Part shown: piece after piece, positions 1 to 7,365 of the stretch
How the letters are laid out: each line of letters begins with the position of its first letter
How positions within the stretch are numbered: the first letter of the stretch is position 1
Source of the DNA: Tritrichomonas foetus
Lineage: Eukaryota; Parabasalia; Tritrichomonadida; Tritrichomonadidae
Direction of reading: 5' to 3'
Assembly (NCBI GenBank): GCA_001839685.1
Contig: MLAK01000036.1
Coordinates: forward strand, 1-13,667
DNA length: 13,667 nucleotides
The notes under the pieces: model-generated
What the model saw: the letters and a program-made list of their open reading frames with translations, nothing else
Told to the model about the DNA's origin: nothing
Databases searched by the model: none
Made by a program: the position numbers and the translations under genes

Positions 1-188
1 AAAATTTCTTTTTTTTTCTCAAATAACCCAAACTCCATGATTAAAAACTTCACTTTTACACTTGATAAACATCCAATAGAAATAAAAAACCAGACACATT
101 AAAGAAAAAACAAGGAAATTATCAAAATAAACAACATTTTTATTGAACAAAATTCAAAAATTCAAAAAAGCTTTGGAAAAATATTTGA
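1..188. other. Non-coding 3' flank of the first gene
   Basis: This AT-rich stretch contains homopolymer runs, including a T tract near position 9 and several A tracts. It lies downstream of the stop codon of the minus-strand gene that ends at 189, so it probably holds that gene's 3' untranslated region. I see no open frame of note, no RNA gene and no clear promoter motif. Confidence 0.5.
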
Positions 189-1133
189 TTAATCCAAAGA
201 CTTTTCAATTTCTTCTTCGTTTGGAATATGCGAATTATCCATGTCATCAAGTTTTTCTTCAAACTGACCAATGAGTTTCTCCAATAGCTTCATTCTTTCT
301 TGAATGCTGAGGTGATTTCCTTGAGAATCTGTTGAAGCGATGAAATCAGATAAATTCATAACTTTATCATTATTTGCATTGTTGTCTTCATTATCTAAAA
401 ATTCAAGTTGAAGATTCAATGAGTTCATCAAATCATCCAAATTTTCATCATCTTTCTTGCTAATTTCATTGAAATCATCATCAATGGCTGCTTTATCGAT
501 TTCTTCTTCAGAATGGCTATCATGAAGTTCATTTTCGGTCATTGGTTCATCTTTCCTGTTCTTATTAGCATCTTTTTCAACTTCGTCTTCATTGTCCGAC
601 AGTTGGGCATCACGCGACATCATCATATTTTCGGCGGAATTGAGCGGATCAATTTGTGTGTTATCATCATTTGAAAATGATATTTCTGTGTTTTCGTCTT
701 CATTTTGTGGCTTGTTTGATTGTTCTTGTTGCTGTTTAAGTTGGACGAGTTTTTTATATGGAATAAATTTCTTCTTCCTTACAATTTTGTACGTTTTGGG
801 TTGAGCAAGTTTTGATGTTTGAGCGAATTCGTTCACTTTATTTTCGAATTTTTCGTTTAATTCTTGTTCTGACTTCTTTTGTAAATGATCAAGGATATGA
901 AGCGCTTGTTTTAATGATTGTCTTAATTCTCCAACTGTCGAGTCTTTTTTGGGTTTGAGAACCACAAGAGGAGGTTGATTTTCCGATGTTTTTGGGGTAT
1001 TGAGATCTTTTAATTCTAATGGCTGAAAAGGCGTCTCTGCGTTTATTCCAGATTTACGATACATTGGAGTAAATGGTAAATTGCCTGATGCGAGAGGTGG
1101 ATATTTCGGGCTTGACGCGTCATGGGAATCCAT
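189..1133 (-). CDS. Hypothetical acidic coiled-coil protein (314 aa)
   Basis: I do not recognise this protein. It starts at a true ATG and runs 314 codons to TAA. The first 60 residues are rich in Pro, Ser and Thr and look disordered. Residues about 65-107 form a charged, heptad-like helix likely to be a coiled coil. A basic patch follows at about 113-131 (KIVRKKKF...KK). Residues about 142-258 are a long, very acidic low-complexity stretch rich in Asp, Glu and Asn. A last amphipathic helix spans about 276-298 (ERMKLLEKL...FEEKLDDM). There is no signal peptide, membrane segment or catalytic motif. The basic patch followed by an acidic tract would suit a nuclear or chromatin-associated scaffold, but this is a guess. 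It is divergent from the Arl-like GTPase gene across a 474-nt spacer. No TCA-Py-W initiator is visible just before its ATG. Confidence 0.8.
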   Translation of the reverse strand: MDSHDASSPKYPPLASGNLPFTPMYRKSGINAETPFQPLELKDLNTPKTSENQPPLVVLKPKKDSTVGELRQSLKQALHILDHLQKKSEQELNEKFENKVNEFAQTSKLAQPKTYKIVRKKKFIPYKKLVQLKQQQEQSNKPQNEDENTEISFSNDDNTQIDPLNSAENMMMSRDAQLSDNEDEVEKDANKNRKDEPMTENELHDSHSEEEIDKAAIDDDFNEISKKDDENLDDLMNSLNLQLEFLDNEDNNANNDKVMNLSDFIASTDSQGNHLSIQERMKLLEKLIGQFEEKLDDMDNSHIPNEEEIEKSLD

Positions 1134-1607
1134 TTGAAATTTTAAATACCTTTAACGTTCATTTTTTCCTGAGATTATATAGTTAACTGAGATAAACTTA
1201 AACATAAATTCCAACAATTTGATTGATATCTGACGATATTTCAATATGAATAAAGGATAAACGTATATCTTTAATTGTGAGAAGGTCAAATATCAACTCT
1301 AGCTAGTCAAATTAACGGTTGCTTTTATTCATCAACAAATCTCCTGATCTTTCATGCAATATTCTCAATTAAATCTAATTTATTTTATTTTTCATTTTAT
1401 TATACATATTAAATCTTTTTTGATTCGATTTTTGTGAATTATTCGAAAGATATGCAGAAAATTATTTTGATCATTTTTCTATATGACATAAAAATATTGA
1501 CAAAAATACCACATAGCATAAGAAGAATTCTGTAGTTTTCTGATGAAGTAATATTTTGAATATGCTCCATAAAAAATTTAAACAGAAATAATTTACGTTA
1601 ATTTTTA
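1134..1607. promoter_or_regulatory. Divergent intergenic region with probable promoters for both flanking genes
   Basis: This 474-nt spacer lies between the start codons of the minus-strand coiled-coil gene and the plus-strand Arl-like gene, so it should carry both promoters. It contains the palindromic core TAGTTAACT at 1180-1188, which recurs upstream of the HECT gene, and AACG-type Myb-like cores near 1154 and 1313. It also carries the motif pair AAGGTCAAAT and AGTCAAATTAAC (1282-1316). The rest is AT-rich without a coding frame on either strand. A canonical initiator is not obvious next to either ATG. Confidence 0.5.
1282..1316 (+). repeat. Upstream motif pair, copy 1
   Basis: The 10-mer AAGGTCAAAT (1282-1291) is followed after 13 nt by the 12-mer AGTCAAATTAAC (1305-1316). 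The same two words occur in the same order and orientation at 2488-2513 with a 4-nt gap. Both copies sit about 330 nt upstream of a plus-strand ATG (1608 and 2822). This may be a shared regulatory element; the function is inferred. Confidence 0.4.
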
Positions 1608-2309
1608 ATGGGCTGTAACGCGTCATACAATAACAACAGTCACGTTCGTACAATTACAATCGTTGGGCTTGAGAGTTCAGGAAAATCAAACATAACTTTC
1701 CATCTCGTCGCAACAAATGCTACAAATTATGTTGCCTTACCAACAGCTGGTGTCGATTTTCACGAGCTGCAATTAAGCTCATCTACATTTCATATCTATG
1801 ACTGTGGTGGTATTAGTCGCTATCGTACGCAATGGCCTTATTATATTCAAAAAAGTGATGGTGTCGTTTTTGTTATTGATAGAACAGACAAAGAAAGGAT
1901 GGGCCGTGTCCAAGAAGAAATAGCTGACGTTTTAATAATGTGCGAGAAGCTGAATTTGCCAATATTAATATTCATCAACAAATCAGATATCAATACAACA
2001 TTGACGACCGAAGATTTCATAAAGATAACAAAAGCTGATAACTACGATGTTGAATATACAATTCAGGATTGCAGCGCCAAAACAGGAGATGGAATTAACA
2101 GTGGACGCGATTGGCTCCTCCAGCACATCCATCCCAGAAACGCAGGCGCCAAAAGATCCAAATCGGCTTCGAAAGAAGTATCTGAAAGTAAGAAGAGTCA
2201 GAGCAGAATCACCAAATCACAAGAAAGATCAGAAAATGATTCTGATAAACGGAAACGTAACAATGAGTCATATGAAGAAGATGAACTAGAGTCAGAGATT
2301 TCTAATTAA
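1608..2309 (+). CDS. Arf/Arl-type small GTPase with atypical switch II and long charged tail
   Basis: This 233-residue Ras-superfamily GTPase is of Arf/Arl type. The N-terminus MGCNAS fits an N-myristoylation signal (Gly2, Ser6), with Cys3 as a candidate palmitoylation site. G1 is GLESSGKS (20-27), the switch I threonine is in PTAG (Thr46), G3 is DCGG (65-68), G4 is NKSD (124-127) and G5 is CSAK (155-158). Arf proteins normally read DxGGQ; here Ile69 replaces the catalytic Gln, so intrinsic GTP hydrolysis is probably low. The short N-terminus lacks a long Arf amphipathic helix, so membrane contact would depend on the lipid groups. The G domain ends near residue 175. A Lys/Arg/Ser/Glu-rich tail of about 55 residues follows, including KRKR at 214-217, which most Arf proteins (about 180 aa) lack. 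It is likely a membrane-trafficking or ciliary regulator; the exact Arl subfamily cannot be assigned. The start is a true ATG and no intron is seen. Confidence 0.88.
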   Translation: MGCNASYNNNSHVRTITIVGLESSGKSNITFHLVATNATNYVALPTAGVDFHELQLSSSTFHIYDCGGISRYRTQWPYYIQKSDGVVFVIDRTDKERMGRVQEEIADVLIMCEKLNLPILIFINKSDINTTLTTEDFIKITKADNYDVEYTIQDCSAKTGDGINSGRDWLLQHIHPRNAGAKRSKSASKEVSESKKSQSRITKSQERSENDSDKRKRNNESYEEDELESEISN

Positions 2310-2457
2310 TTCGTTTTTGCTTTTATTTATATGCTTAAAGAAGAGAAAAAAAATCTTTTCTATTTTTTTTTACTATATTCACTTTTGAAGTCTTATTTGA
2401 GTAAGTTATTATTCAATTAGTTATCGATTTTTGACCATGGTAAGGTCAATTTTATTG

Positions 2458-2546
2458 AAAGTGCGACCAGTTTTACCGTGAACATCTAAGGTCAAATGAA
2501 AAGTCAAATTAACAAAAAGTGTTCACGGTAAAACCAGTCGCGCTTT
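2458..2546. repeat. Near-perfect 28-bp inverted repeat (possible RNA hairpin)
   Basis: The left arm (2458-2485) contains AGTTTTACCGTGAACA. The right arm (2519-2546) contains its complement, TGTTCACGGTAAAAC, with further matches outward to CGCGCTTT. Of 28 positions, 24 are Watson-Crick pairs. If transcribed on the plus strand, two of the four mismatches become G-U wobbles, leaving a single 2-nt internal mismatch. The 33-nt loop carries the AAGGTCAAAT/AGTCAAATTAAC pair. The arms are more GC-rich than their surroundings. I see no target-site duplication, so a miniature inverted-repeat transposon is possible but unsupported. An extended hairpin in the Arl 3' UTR or a small RNA precursor is the other reading. 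Confidence 0.7.
2488..2513 (+). repeat. Upstream motif pair, copy 2
   Basis: AAGGTCAAAT (2488-2497) and AGTCAAATTAAC (2502-2513) match the pair at 1282-1316 exactly in both words but with a shorter gap. This copy lies within the loop of the 28-bp inverted repeat, about 334 nt upstream of the ERV46 start codon. Confidence 0.4.
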
Positions 2547-2693
2547 ACATTCGTGATTGTAACAGTGATACTCATAGTGAGAGCATTTACATATGAGGTG
2601 TTTAAAGAAGTTGACAACTTCATATTGTTGTTTCATTGATGTCTTAAGCCTGCCAAAACTGTGTTATTTAGATAATATTACAATTTCTATTTA

Positions 2694-2753
2694 TATTTGG
2701 TCAGAAATAGTTTGAAAGGTTATCTGGTCTTATAATTCATTTTCGACCAAATA
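2694..2753. repeat. 9-bp inverted repeat TATTTGGTC / GACCAAATA
   Basis: The arms are at 2694-2702 and 2745-2753, separated by 42 nt, with additional AAA/TTT complementarity just inside them. It lies 69-128 nt upstream of the ERV46 ATG. It could be a paired protein-binding site or part of a larger fold; no function is visible. Confidence 0.35.
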
Positions 2754-2790
2754 AACGAAGAAAAAATCGAGAATTCCTAACCATATTCTT

Positions 2791-2818
2791 GTGAATAAAT
2801 ACTTATTCACCTATCATT
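2791..2818 (+). promoter_or_regulatory. ERV46 core promoter: inverted repeat plus initiator-like TCATT
   Basis: An 8-bp inverted repeat, GTGAATAA/TTATTCAC (2791-2810, 4-nt loop), is followed by TCATT (2814-2818). TCATT matches the trichomonad initiator TCA-Py-(T/A), and its A lies 6 nt before the ATG at 2822, which is a normal distance in these organisms. The initiator is a family-level expectation; the inverted repeat next to it is an observation whose role is unknown. Confidence 0.5.
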
Positions 2819-2821
2819 CAA

Positions 2822-3898
2822 ATGAGGAAATTTGATCTCTTCCCCAAAGTTTCCGATGACAGTTTTGATGTTCGTACAATAACTGGTGGTGTTATTTCGA
2901 TTTTTACATTCATAACATTGATGTTTATCGCATTTGTCGAAATCGTATCGAACCGTCCAAATAAAATAAAACAGAGAGCAATTTTCGAAGATTATCGAAC
3001 AGTTAAACCACAACCATTAACAATATTTTTTAATATGACAGTTTCATATCCATGCCACCTCCTCCATATTTCAGTCCAAGACGTATCAGGAAATCATCAA
3101 ATGCCGTCAAATCAAAAAATTATCAGACAGAGACTCGATTCTCACTACAAACCTTTAAGCCAGCCAATCAGCGATTCTGATCCAAAGTCAATATTTTCAA
3201 GCTGTGGAAATTGCTATGGATCCAATTATTCAAAATGTTGTTTAACTTGTTTTGATATTGCTTCTTCATTTATGTTACAAAATAAAATTGTACCTAATTT
3301 AGACAACTTCGAACAATGTAAACGTGATAGAAAAGCTATAGATGATCAAGAAGTTTGCAGATTATCTGGCCAAATATCAACTCAATTTTCAAAAGGAATC
3401 ATATTAATCAATGCCGGAGGTGAAATGAAATTACCAGTTCACTTTAAACATGATTTAACTTATTTTGGTGATAATGTCAATTTATCACATTATATTACTG
3501 AACTTAGATTTGGACCAAACTTCGACTATTTACGAAATCCACTCGATGGAGGTCGTTGGTACCAACGAGGAAGAGGTTTCTTCTTTTATCGATATAAATT
3601 AAATCTTGTTAAGACTTATTATGAAGGTAATCCGAATAGCCAATCTACCAGTAAAAAAGTTATTTCTAATCAATATTCAGCACAATTCAATCAATACAAG
3701 ATTGAAAAAACTGTCTCAAAGAGACATCCTGGAATCGCCTTTGATTTCGACACAGCTCCAATCGCTGTACAGATGTACATTGAAAAAAAATCTACTTTAA
3801 AATTCATCACAAAACTACTCGCAATCATTGGTGGAGCTTTCACTCTTGGTGGATTGTTTGACTCCCTTGTTTACTCGATTCACTCATATAAGGAATAA
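2822..3898 (+). CDS. ERGIC3/Erv46-family COPII cargo receptor
   Basis: This 358-residue two-pass membrane protein belongs to the Erv41/Erv46 (ERGIC2/ERGIC3) family, which cycles between ER and Golgi in COPII/COPI vesicles and retrieves or exports cargo. The N-terminal motif (FDLFPKV...DVRTITGGVISI) precedes the first membrane segment at about 20-41. The lumenal part carries the Erv46-type cysteine loop, CGNCYG (128-133) then CCLTC (139-143), which Erv41 lacks, plus a CRLSGQI motif (179-185). HDLTYFGDNVNLSHYITELRFG-like lumenal motifs occur at 210-231 and PGIAFDFDTAPI at 303-314, and the second membrane segment spans about 328-352 (AIIGGAFTLGGL). The C-terminus SYKE is very short, with no KKXX retrieval signal. 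Length is close to human ERGIC3 (about 380). It is convergent with the TMEM131-like gene, with 162 nt between the stop codons. The start is ATG with an initiator just upstream. Confidence 0.93.
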   Translation: MRKFDLFPKVSDDSFDVRTITGGVISIFTFITLMFIAFVEIVSNRPNKIKQRAIFEDYRTVKPQPLTIFFNMTVSYPCHLLHISVQDVSGNHQMPSNQKIIRQRLDSHYKPLSQPISDSDPKSIFSSCGNCYGSNYSKCCLTCFDIASSFMLQNKIVPNLDNFEQCKRDRKAIDDQEVCRLSGQISTQFSKGIILINAGGEMKLPVHFKHDLTYFGDNVNLSHYITELRFGPNFDYLRNPLDGGRWYQRGRGFFFYRYKLNLVKTYYEGNPNSQSTSKKVISNQYSAQFNQYKIEKTVSKRHPGIAFDFDTAPIAVQMYIEKKSTLKFITKLLAIIGGAFTLGGLFDSLVYSIHSYKE

Positions 3899-4060
3899 CT
3901 TCTTTCCTTTCTTAATTTTTGTTCATATTTATTTGTTATACATAATAAAAACTATCTTTAAGATCCTAACTGATTTTTCTCATTTTAAAAATTGTGTCAT
4001 TTTAGATGCTGTACAAATATTTTATGCGAAAAGGAATAAAAGAAGTATAATTAGATATGA

Positions 4061-7000
4061 TTATGTTATATTGTTTAATATCTCTTCTAATGATTCTATA
4101 GCTTCAGAAGTAATGTATTGATGGACTTCTGATGCTTGAATCCAAGATCCCATGCTAACTTCTTCATGCTTGATGACTGCCTGAGTGGCAATTGAGGATT
4201 TCATTGATACAGACAATTTGTCAACTTCTGCATGAAAATTAGCAAATCTTATTTCTAAATCATTATATAATTTGGATAGTTTTTTATAATATGTATATAT
4301 ATCATATATGGGAAAAAGTAATGCTATTATAATAACAATGATGAAGTTAATCGTGCGAATGATTTCAAGCTTTCTCATAGCTTTATCTCCAAGTGTCACT
4401 GAAATTTTACATGTCAGTCGGAGTCCATGAACATAGAGTGATAAATTTGATTCTTCTGTTTGATTCTTAAGATGTTTTAATAAAGCGTGAATATCTACAC
4501 GACACGTTTCATTCTGTCTAATGATTTTGTCACATGCACGCGAAATTTTAAACATTTTTGAACGAACAAAAAATTGACCAATTTCGACATCAGTTTTCCC
4601 ATTATTTTGCAAGTAAACTGATTTAGCCCACACAGTTTTTCGAAAATCATCTTCTGCGTGAAATTGAATTGTGTCAATTTTCTCCCCAAAATAATCAACA
4701 AATAGAACATTCGGGGTAACAACTTCAGCTTTTATCATAATGAAAAATGGATGTGAAGCATTTGTTGTGATCGGTATTTTATAAAAGTTAACACCTATTT
4801 TCGTTGCAATTAAAGTGAAATTGAAAGTAATATCACTGTTAGGAGGTGATATTGCTGTTTCATAATCAGATTTGGCATTATCAATTGAATGGAAACGATA
4901 AGTAACTGAAGTATTTAAGAAGTTATGATGTACAATATGACCATGCATTTCACAATAGGGTAGAATATAGCCGTAATTATATCTTAGATCAGGAAAGATT
5001 GGAGGAATTATAGTTAATTGAAGTATAGATCGAACATATGAATTTCCTTTAAACACCAAAGAGATTGGAATTTCATATACAAGTTGTGATGCCCAAAGTT
5101 TATTCCATTTTCGCTTTTGTGCAACCCATGACAATGATGAATTAAAAATTGCAGATATTCGAGTATTTCGAAACATTTCAGTGGTTAATGTAAATGATGC
5201 ATTACCGATAATGGTCACCACTCCAGACCTTATAAATGGTGCATTTGTATATAAATTAAAAATAGGAACATTGGTGGTCAAATTACGCAATTTTAATGAA
5301 ACTGAATAAGAAGAATTCACAAAAATTTCGGTTTTATATGTACACCCAAAAATAAGAACACCTGGAAGGTTAGCAGTAATATAGAATCCACCATTCATTG
5401 GTGTCCATTGAAGAGTAATTTGAACATATGAATCAGGAGTTCCAATCGAAATTGTATCATTTCTTGGCTTATTATGTTGAACTTTATTGAAGCCAACAAA
5501 TAAATTGATTTGTTCAGTGGAGTATGGCAACATTTGATGGTCTCGAAGTGGTGCAGATTCATTGCCAAGCCAAAATCCATTAACGACAATGCCTGGTGTA
5601 GCATTGTAGTCACTCATTACATAACCAACAGGATTTGGATTACGAATATAAAAAGTGAAATTTGTTGTTGAGGATACTAAAACTTTCCCAAGTGATTTAA
5701 AAATATGAGTATCTGATGAAATTGTAGCATTTGATGTCGCAATTGTCAATTGTCCATTATATCCACTAATAGGTATTTGATGATTAGTTGCATTAGTTTC
5801 CACAGTAAGGATAGTTTCAAATGATGATGTTGCCATTTTATAAGTAAATTTCACAATAATATCTTCTGAAACACAGCCTGGCTGAACAATACTAGGAGTA
5901 AAACCTTGAACTCTGAAAAGTGTAGAATCAGTTCGAGCAGAAATAATAACAACAGGAACAGGAAAATGATTTGTGAAATGAATTCGATGAAGATCTTGAC
6001 TTGTTTGCAACAGATTTACACGTGGTTCACTTGGTTCAAGTGATCCATACATTACACAACCACGAACATGAAGATCAATTGATTGAGTAATTCTTGATTC
6101 AACATTTCCCTCATAATTTATTGTTAATACAGTATTAATATCACCTTGTTTCGCTCCAGACACTACAACTTTACCTATAACTACATAAGAATTACGTGTA
6201 CAGATGATTGGATGTGAATGTAATTCAACTTTTATATTTGATGGTGCATTTTTATCTAATGTGGCAGAAATAATGGTAAATTGCAAATGTGTTGGATTAA
6301 CAAGTTTAATATCAGCTTCGGCTGTTTCTGTTGGTGATGTAACCATATCAATTAAAAGGATCGGATAATATGGTTGTAAAAATTTAGTGGAAACAATCAG
6401 AAAGAATGGAAGAACCTTAACCATATCATTATGACAAACAAATGTCATAAAAGAAAAATACGTTCCACTATTGATTGGTTGGAGGGCAAAATGAATAAAT
6501 TTTCTTTCAGCAGATGACCTAAATGGATCAAATAAAATAGAATCATAAATAACTGAAATAATTCTAGAATTAATAGTTGGTGGTGTTCTCACTGTGAAAT
6601 TTGTTTTTTGAACCAAACATTGATGATAAATCATTTGGTGAGCGAAATCTTTTTGTGTGATGATTGGTTTGTAGGCAACATAATATGGTAATGTTCCAGA
6701 TGATGTTACAACCATAATTATGGCTGAGGCTGGCGCTGGCTCTGTTGGACAGATATAAATTGTTATTGAAAGGGTTTCATCAGGCTTTAAGTACCTAGGT
6801 TGAAATTGTTCAAGAATAACATTACATGATGTGGTATATGCTTCAGAAATGTATAAATTATCAGTTTGGTGAATATTCGTTATGTTGAAAATAATTGGAC
6901 GAAGTGTCAGAAAGTTGACTGATGGAATAAAAAGTGACTTAGGAGAGAATTTAGCAAAATGACTGAAATTGAAAACAGCACGTTTGAATGGTAAATAATG

Positions 7001-7243
7001 ATAATGATTATCAATAAAATGAAACCATAGAGGACTGGCCATTTTTATTGCGTTTCGATTAGATAGCACTATTTCTGTTTCATTGTATCCTGCGCCTTCC
7101 AGCGATATTCCAAAGAACGCCACTTGAAAATTTATATCTGCTCTTCCAATTTGATCAACATAGTAGGTTTGCAAGCATATGTGTTCGTCGGGTGGAAGTT
7201 TTCCCAATATTAGAAAAGGGAAAAGTAGGAAAAAGAAAAACAA
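4061..7243 (-). CDS. TMEM131-like type I membrane protein; ATG missing at the apparent start
   Basis: The frame encodes about 1060 residues: a hydrophobic signal peptide (FFFFLLFPFLIL, 2-13), a long lumenal region of beta-rich, Ig/PapD/ASH-like repeats with about twenty N-glycosylation sequons, one membrane segment (about 963-986) and a cytosolic tail of about 75 residues with coiled-coil character. An N-terminal block at about 105-190 follows the TMEM131/PapD-like pattern (a strand, an N-rich turn, 'LKPDETLSITIYICPT', then 'TSSGTLPYYVAY'). Animal TMEM131 proteins have this topology and assist secretory cargo export from the ER; transfer of that role here is inference. The first codon of the open frame able to give the signal peptide is TTG at 7243-7241. 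An in-frame TAA lies at 7255-7253 with no ATG between, and the first in-frame ATG (7042-7040) would give 993 residues without a signal peptide. Other adhesin-like ASH-domain proteins remain possible. Confidence 0.7.
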   Translation of the reverse strand: MFFFFLLFPFLILGKLPPDEHICLQTYYVDQIGRADINFQVAFFGISLEGAGYNETEIVLSNRNAIKMASPLWFHFIDNHYHYLPFKRAVFNFSHFAKFSPKSLFIPSVNFLTLRPIIFNITNIHQTDNLYISEAYTTSCNVILEQFQPRYLKPDETLSITIYICPTEPAPASAIIMVVTSSGTLPYYVAYKPIITQKDFAHQMIYHQCLVQKTNFTVRTPPTINSRIISVIYDSILFDPFRSSAERKFIHFALQPINSGTYFSFMTFVCHNDMVKVLPFFLIVSTKFLQPYYPILLIDMVTSPTETAEADIKLVNPTHLQFTIISATLDKNAPSNIKVELHSHPIICTRNSYVVIGKVVVSGAKQGDINTVLTINYEGNVESRITQSIDLHVRGCVMYGSLEPSEPRVNLLQTSQDLHRIHFTNHFPVPVVIISARTDSTLFRVQGFTPSIVQPGCVSEDIIVKFTYKMATSSFETILTVETNATNHQIPISGYNGQLTIATSNATISSDTHIFKSLGKVLVSSTTNFTFYIRNPNPVGYVMSDYNATPGIVVNGFWLGNESAPLRDHQMLPYSTEQINLFVGFNKVQHNKPRNDTISIGTPDSYVQITLQWTPMNGGFYITANLPGVLIFGCTYKTEIFVNSSYSVSLKLRNLTTNVPIFNLYTNAPFIRSGVVTIIGNASFTLTTEMFRNTRISAIFNSSLSWVAQKRKWNKLWASQLVYEIPISLVFKGNSYVRSILQLTIIPPIFPDLRYNYGYILPYCEMHGHIVHHNFLNTSVTYRFHSIDNAKSDYETAISPPNSDITFNFTLIATKIGVNFYKIPITTNASHPFFIMIKAEVVTPNVLFVDYFGEKIDTIQFHAEDDFRKTVWAKSVYLQNNGKTDVEIGQFFVRSKMFKISRACDKIIRQNETCRVDIHALLKHLKNQTEESNLSLYVHGLRLTCKISVTLGDKAMRKLEIIRTINFIIVIIIALLFPIYDIYTYYKKLSKLYNDLEIRFANFHAEVDKLSVSMKSSIATQAVIKHEEVSMGSWIQASEVHQYITSEAIESLEEILNNIT

Positions 7244-7256
7244 AACAAGATTTTAG

Positions 7257-7261
7257 AGTGA
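7257..7261 (-). promoter_or_regulatory. Initiator-like TCACT upstream of the TMEM131-like gene
   Basis: On the minus strand the sequence reads TCACTCTAAAATC just before the TTG at 7243. TCACT matches the trichomonad initiator TCA-Py-(T/A), and its A lies 16 nt before that TTG. This supports translation beginning near the TTG and not at the internal ATG 200 nt downstream. Confidence 0.45.
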
Positions 7262-7348
7262 CGTTTGAATTAAATATGATCGTTGTATATTGAAATTCGA
7301 AGATAGATTTGTGGAGAAATTGATCGAACATTTGGATTTTGGCATTCA

Positions 7349-7353
7349 TCATT
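7349..7353 (+). promoter_or_regulatory. Initiator-like TCATT upstream of the small plus-strand gene remnant
   Basis: TCATT lies 15 nt (from its A) before the ATG at 7366 and fits the trichomonad initiator consensus. It suggests that the remnant gene retains its promoter, divergent from that of the TMEM131-like gene within a spacer of about 120 nt. Confidence 0.35.
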
Positions 7354-7365
7354 TCTGTGAAAGAA

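Larger units (their letters stand above)
2310..2821. other. 512-nt spacer rich in inverted repeats between the Arl-like and ERV46 genes
   Basis: No coding frame is supported here. The spacer holds the 3' end of the Arl-like transcript and the ERV46 promoter. GGTC or GACC occurs seven times (near 2433, 2444, 2465, 2490, 2699, 2726 and 2745), where about one would be expected at this base composition. Several copies are arranged as inverted repeats: TTGACC/GGTCAA at 2431-2449, the 28-bp pair at 2458-2546 and the 9-bp pair at 2694-2753. Apart from the 28-bp arms the sequence is AT-rich and unremarkable. Confidence 0.55.

Noticed and set aside
592..804. Plus-strand 70-codon frame opposite the coiled-coil gene
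   Set aside because: It lies wholly within the 314-residue gene on the opposite strand and its Ser/Phe/Cys-rich translation is the antisense of acidic codons.
2431..2760. Miniature inverted-repeat transposon in the ERV46 upstream spacer
   Set aside because: No target-site duplication flanks the 28-bp arms, and one copy alone cannot establish mobility. It is kept only as an alternative.
3828..4121. Plus-strand 97-codon frame overlapping the end of ERV46
   Set aside because: It starts inside the second membrane segment of ERV46 in another frame and runs into the antisense of the TMEM131-like gene. It has no domain pattern.
4061..7300. Intron explaining the missing ATG of the TMEM131-like gene
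   Set aside because: I found no trichomonad-type 3' splice motif (ACTAACACACAG-like) on the minus strand near the start. An intron with a different signal remains possible.
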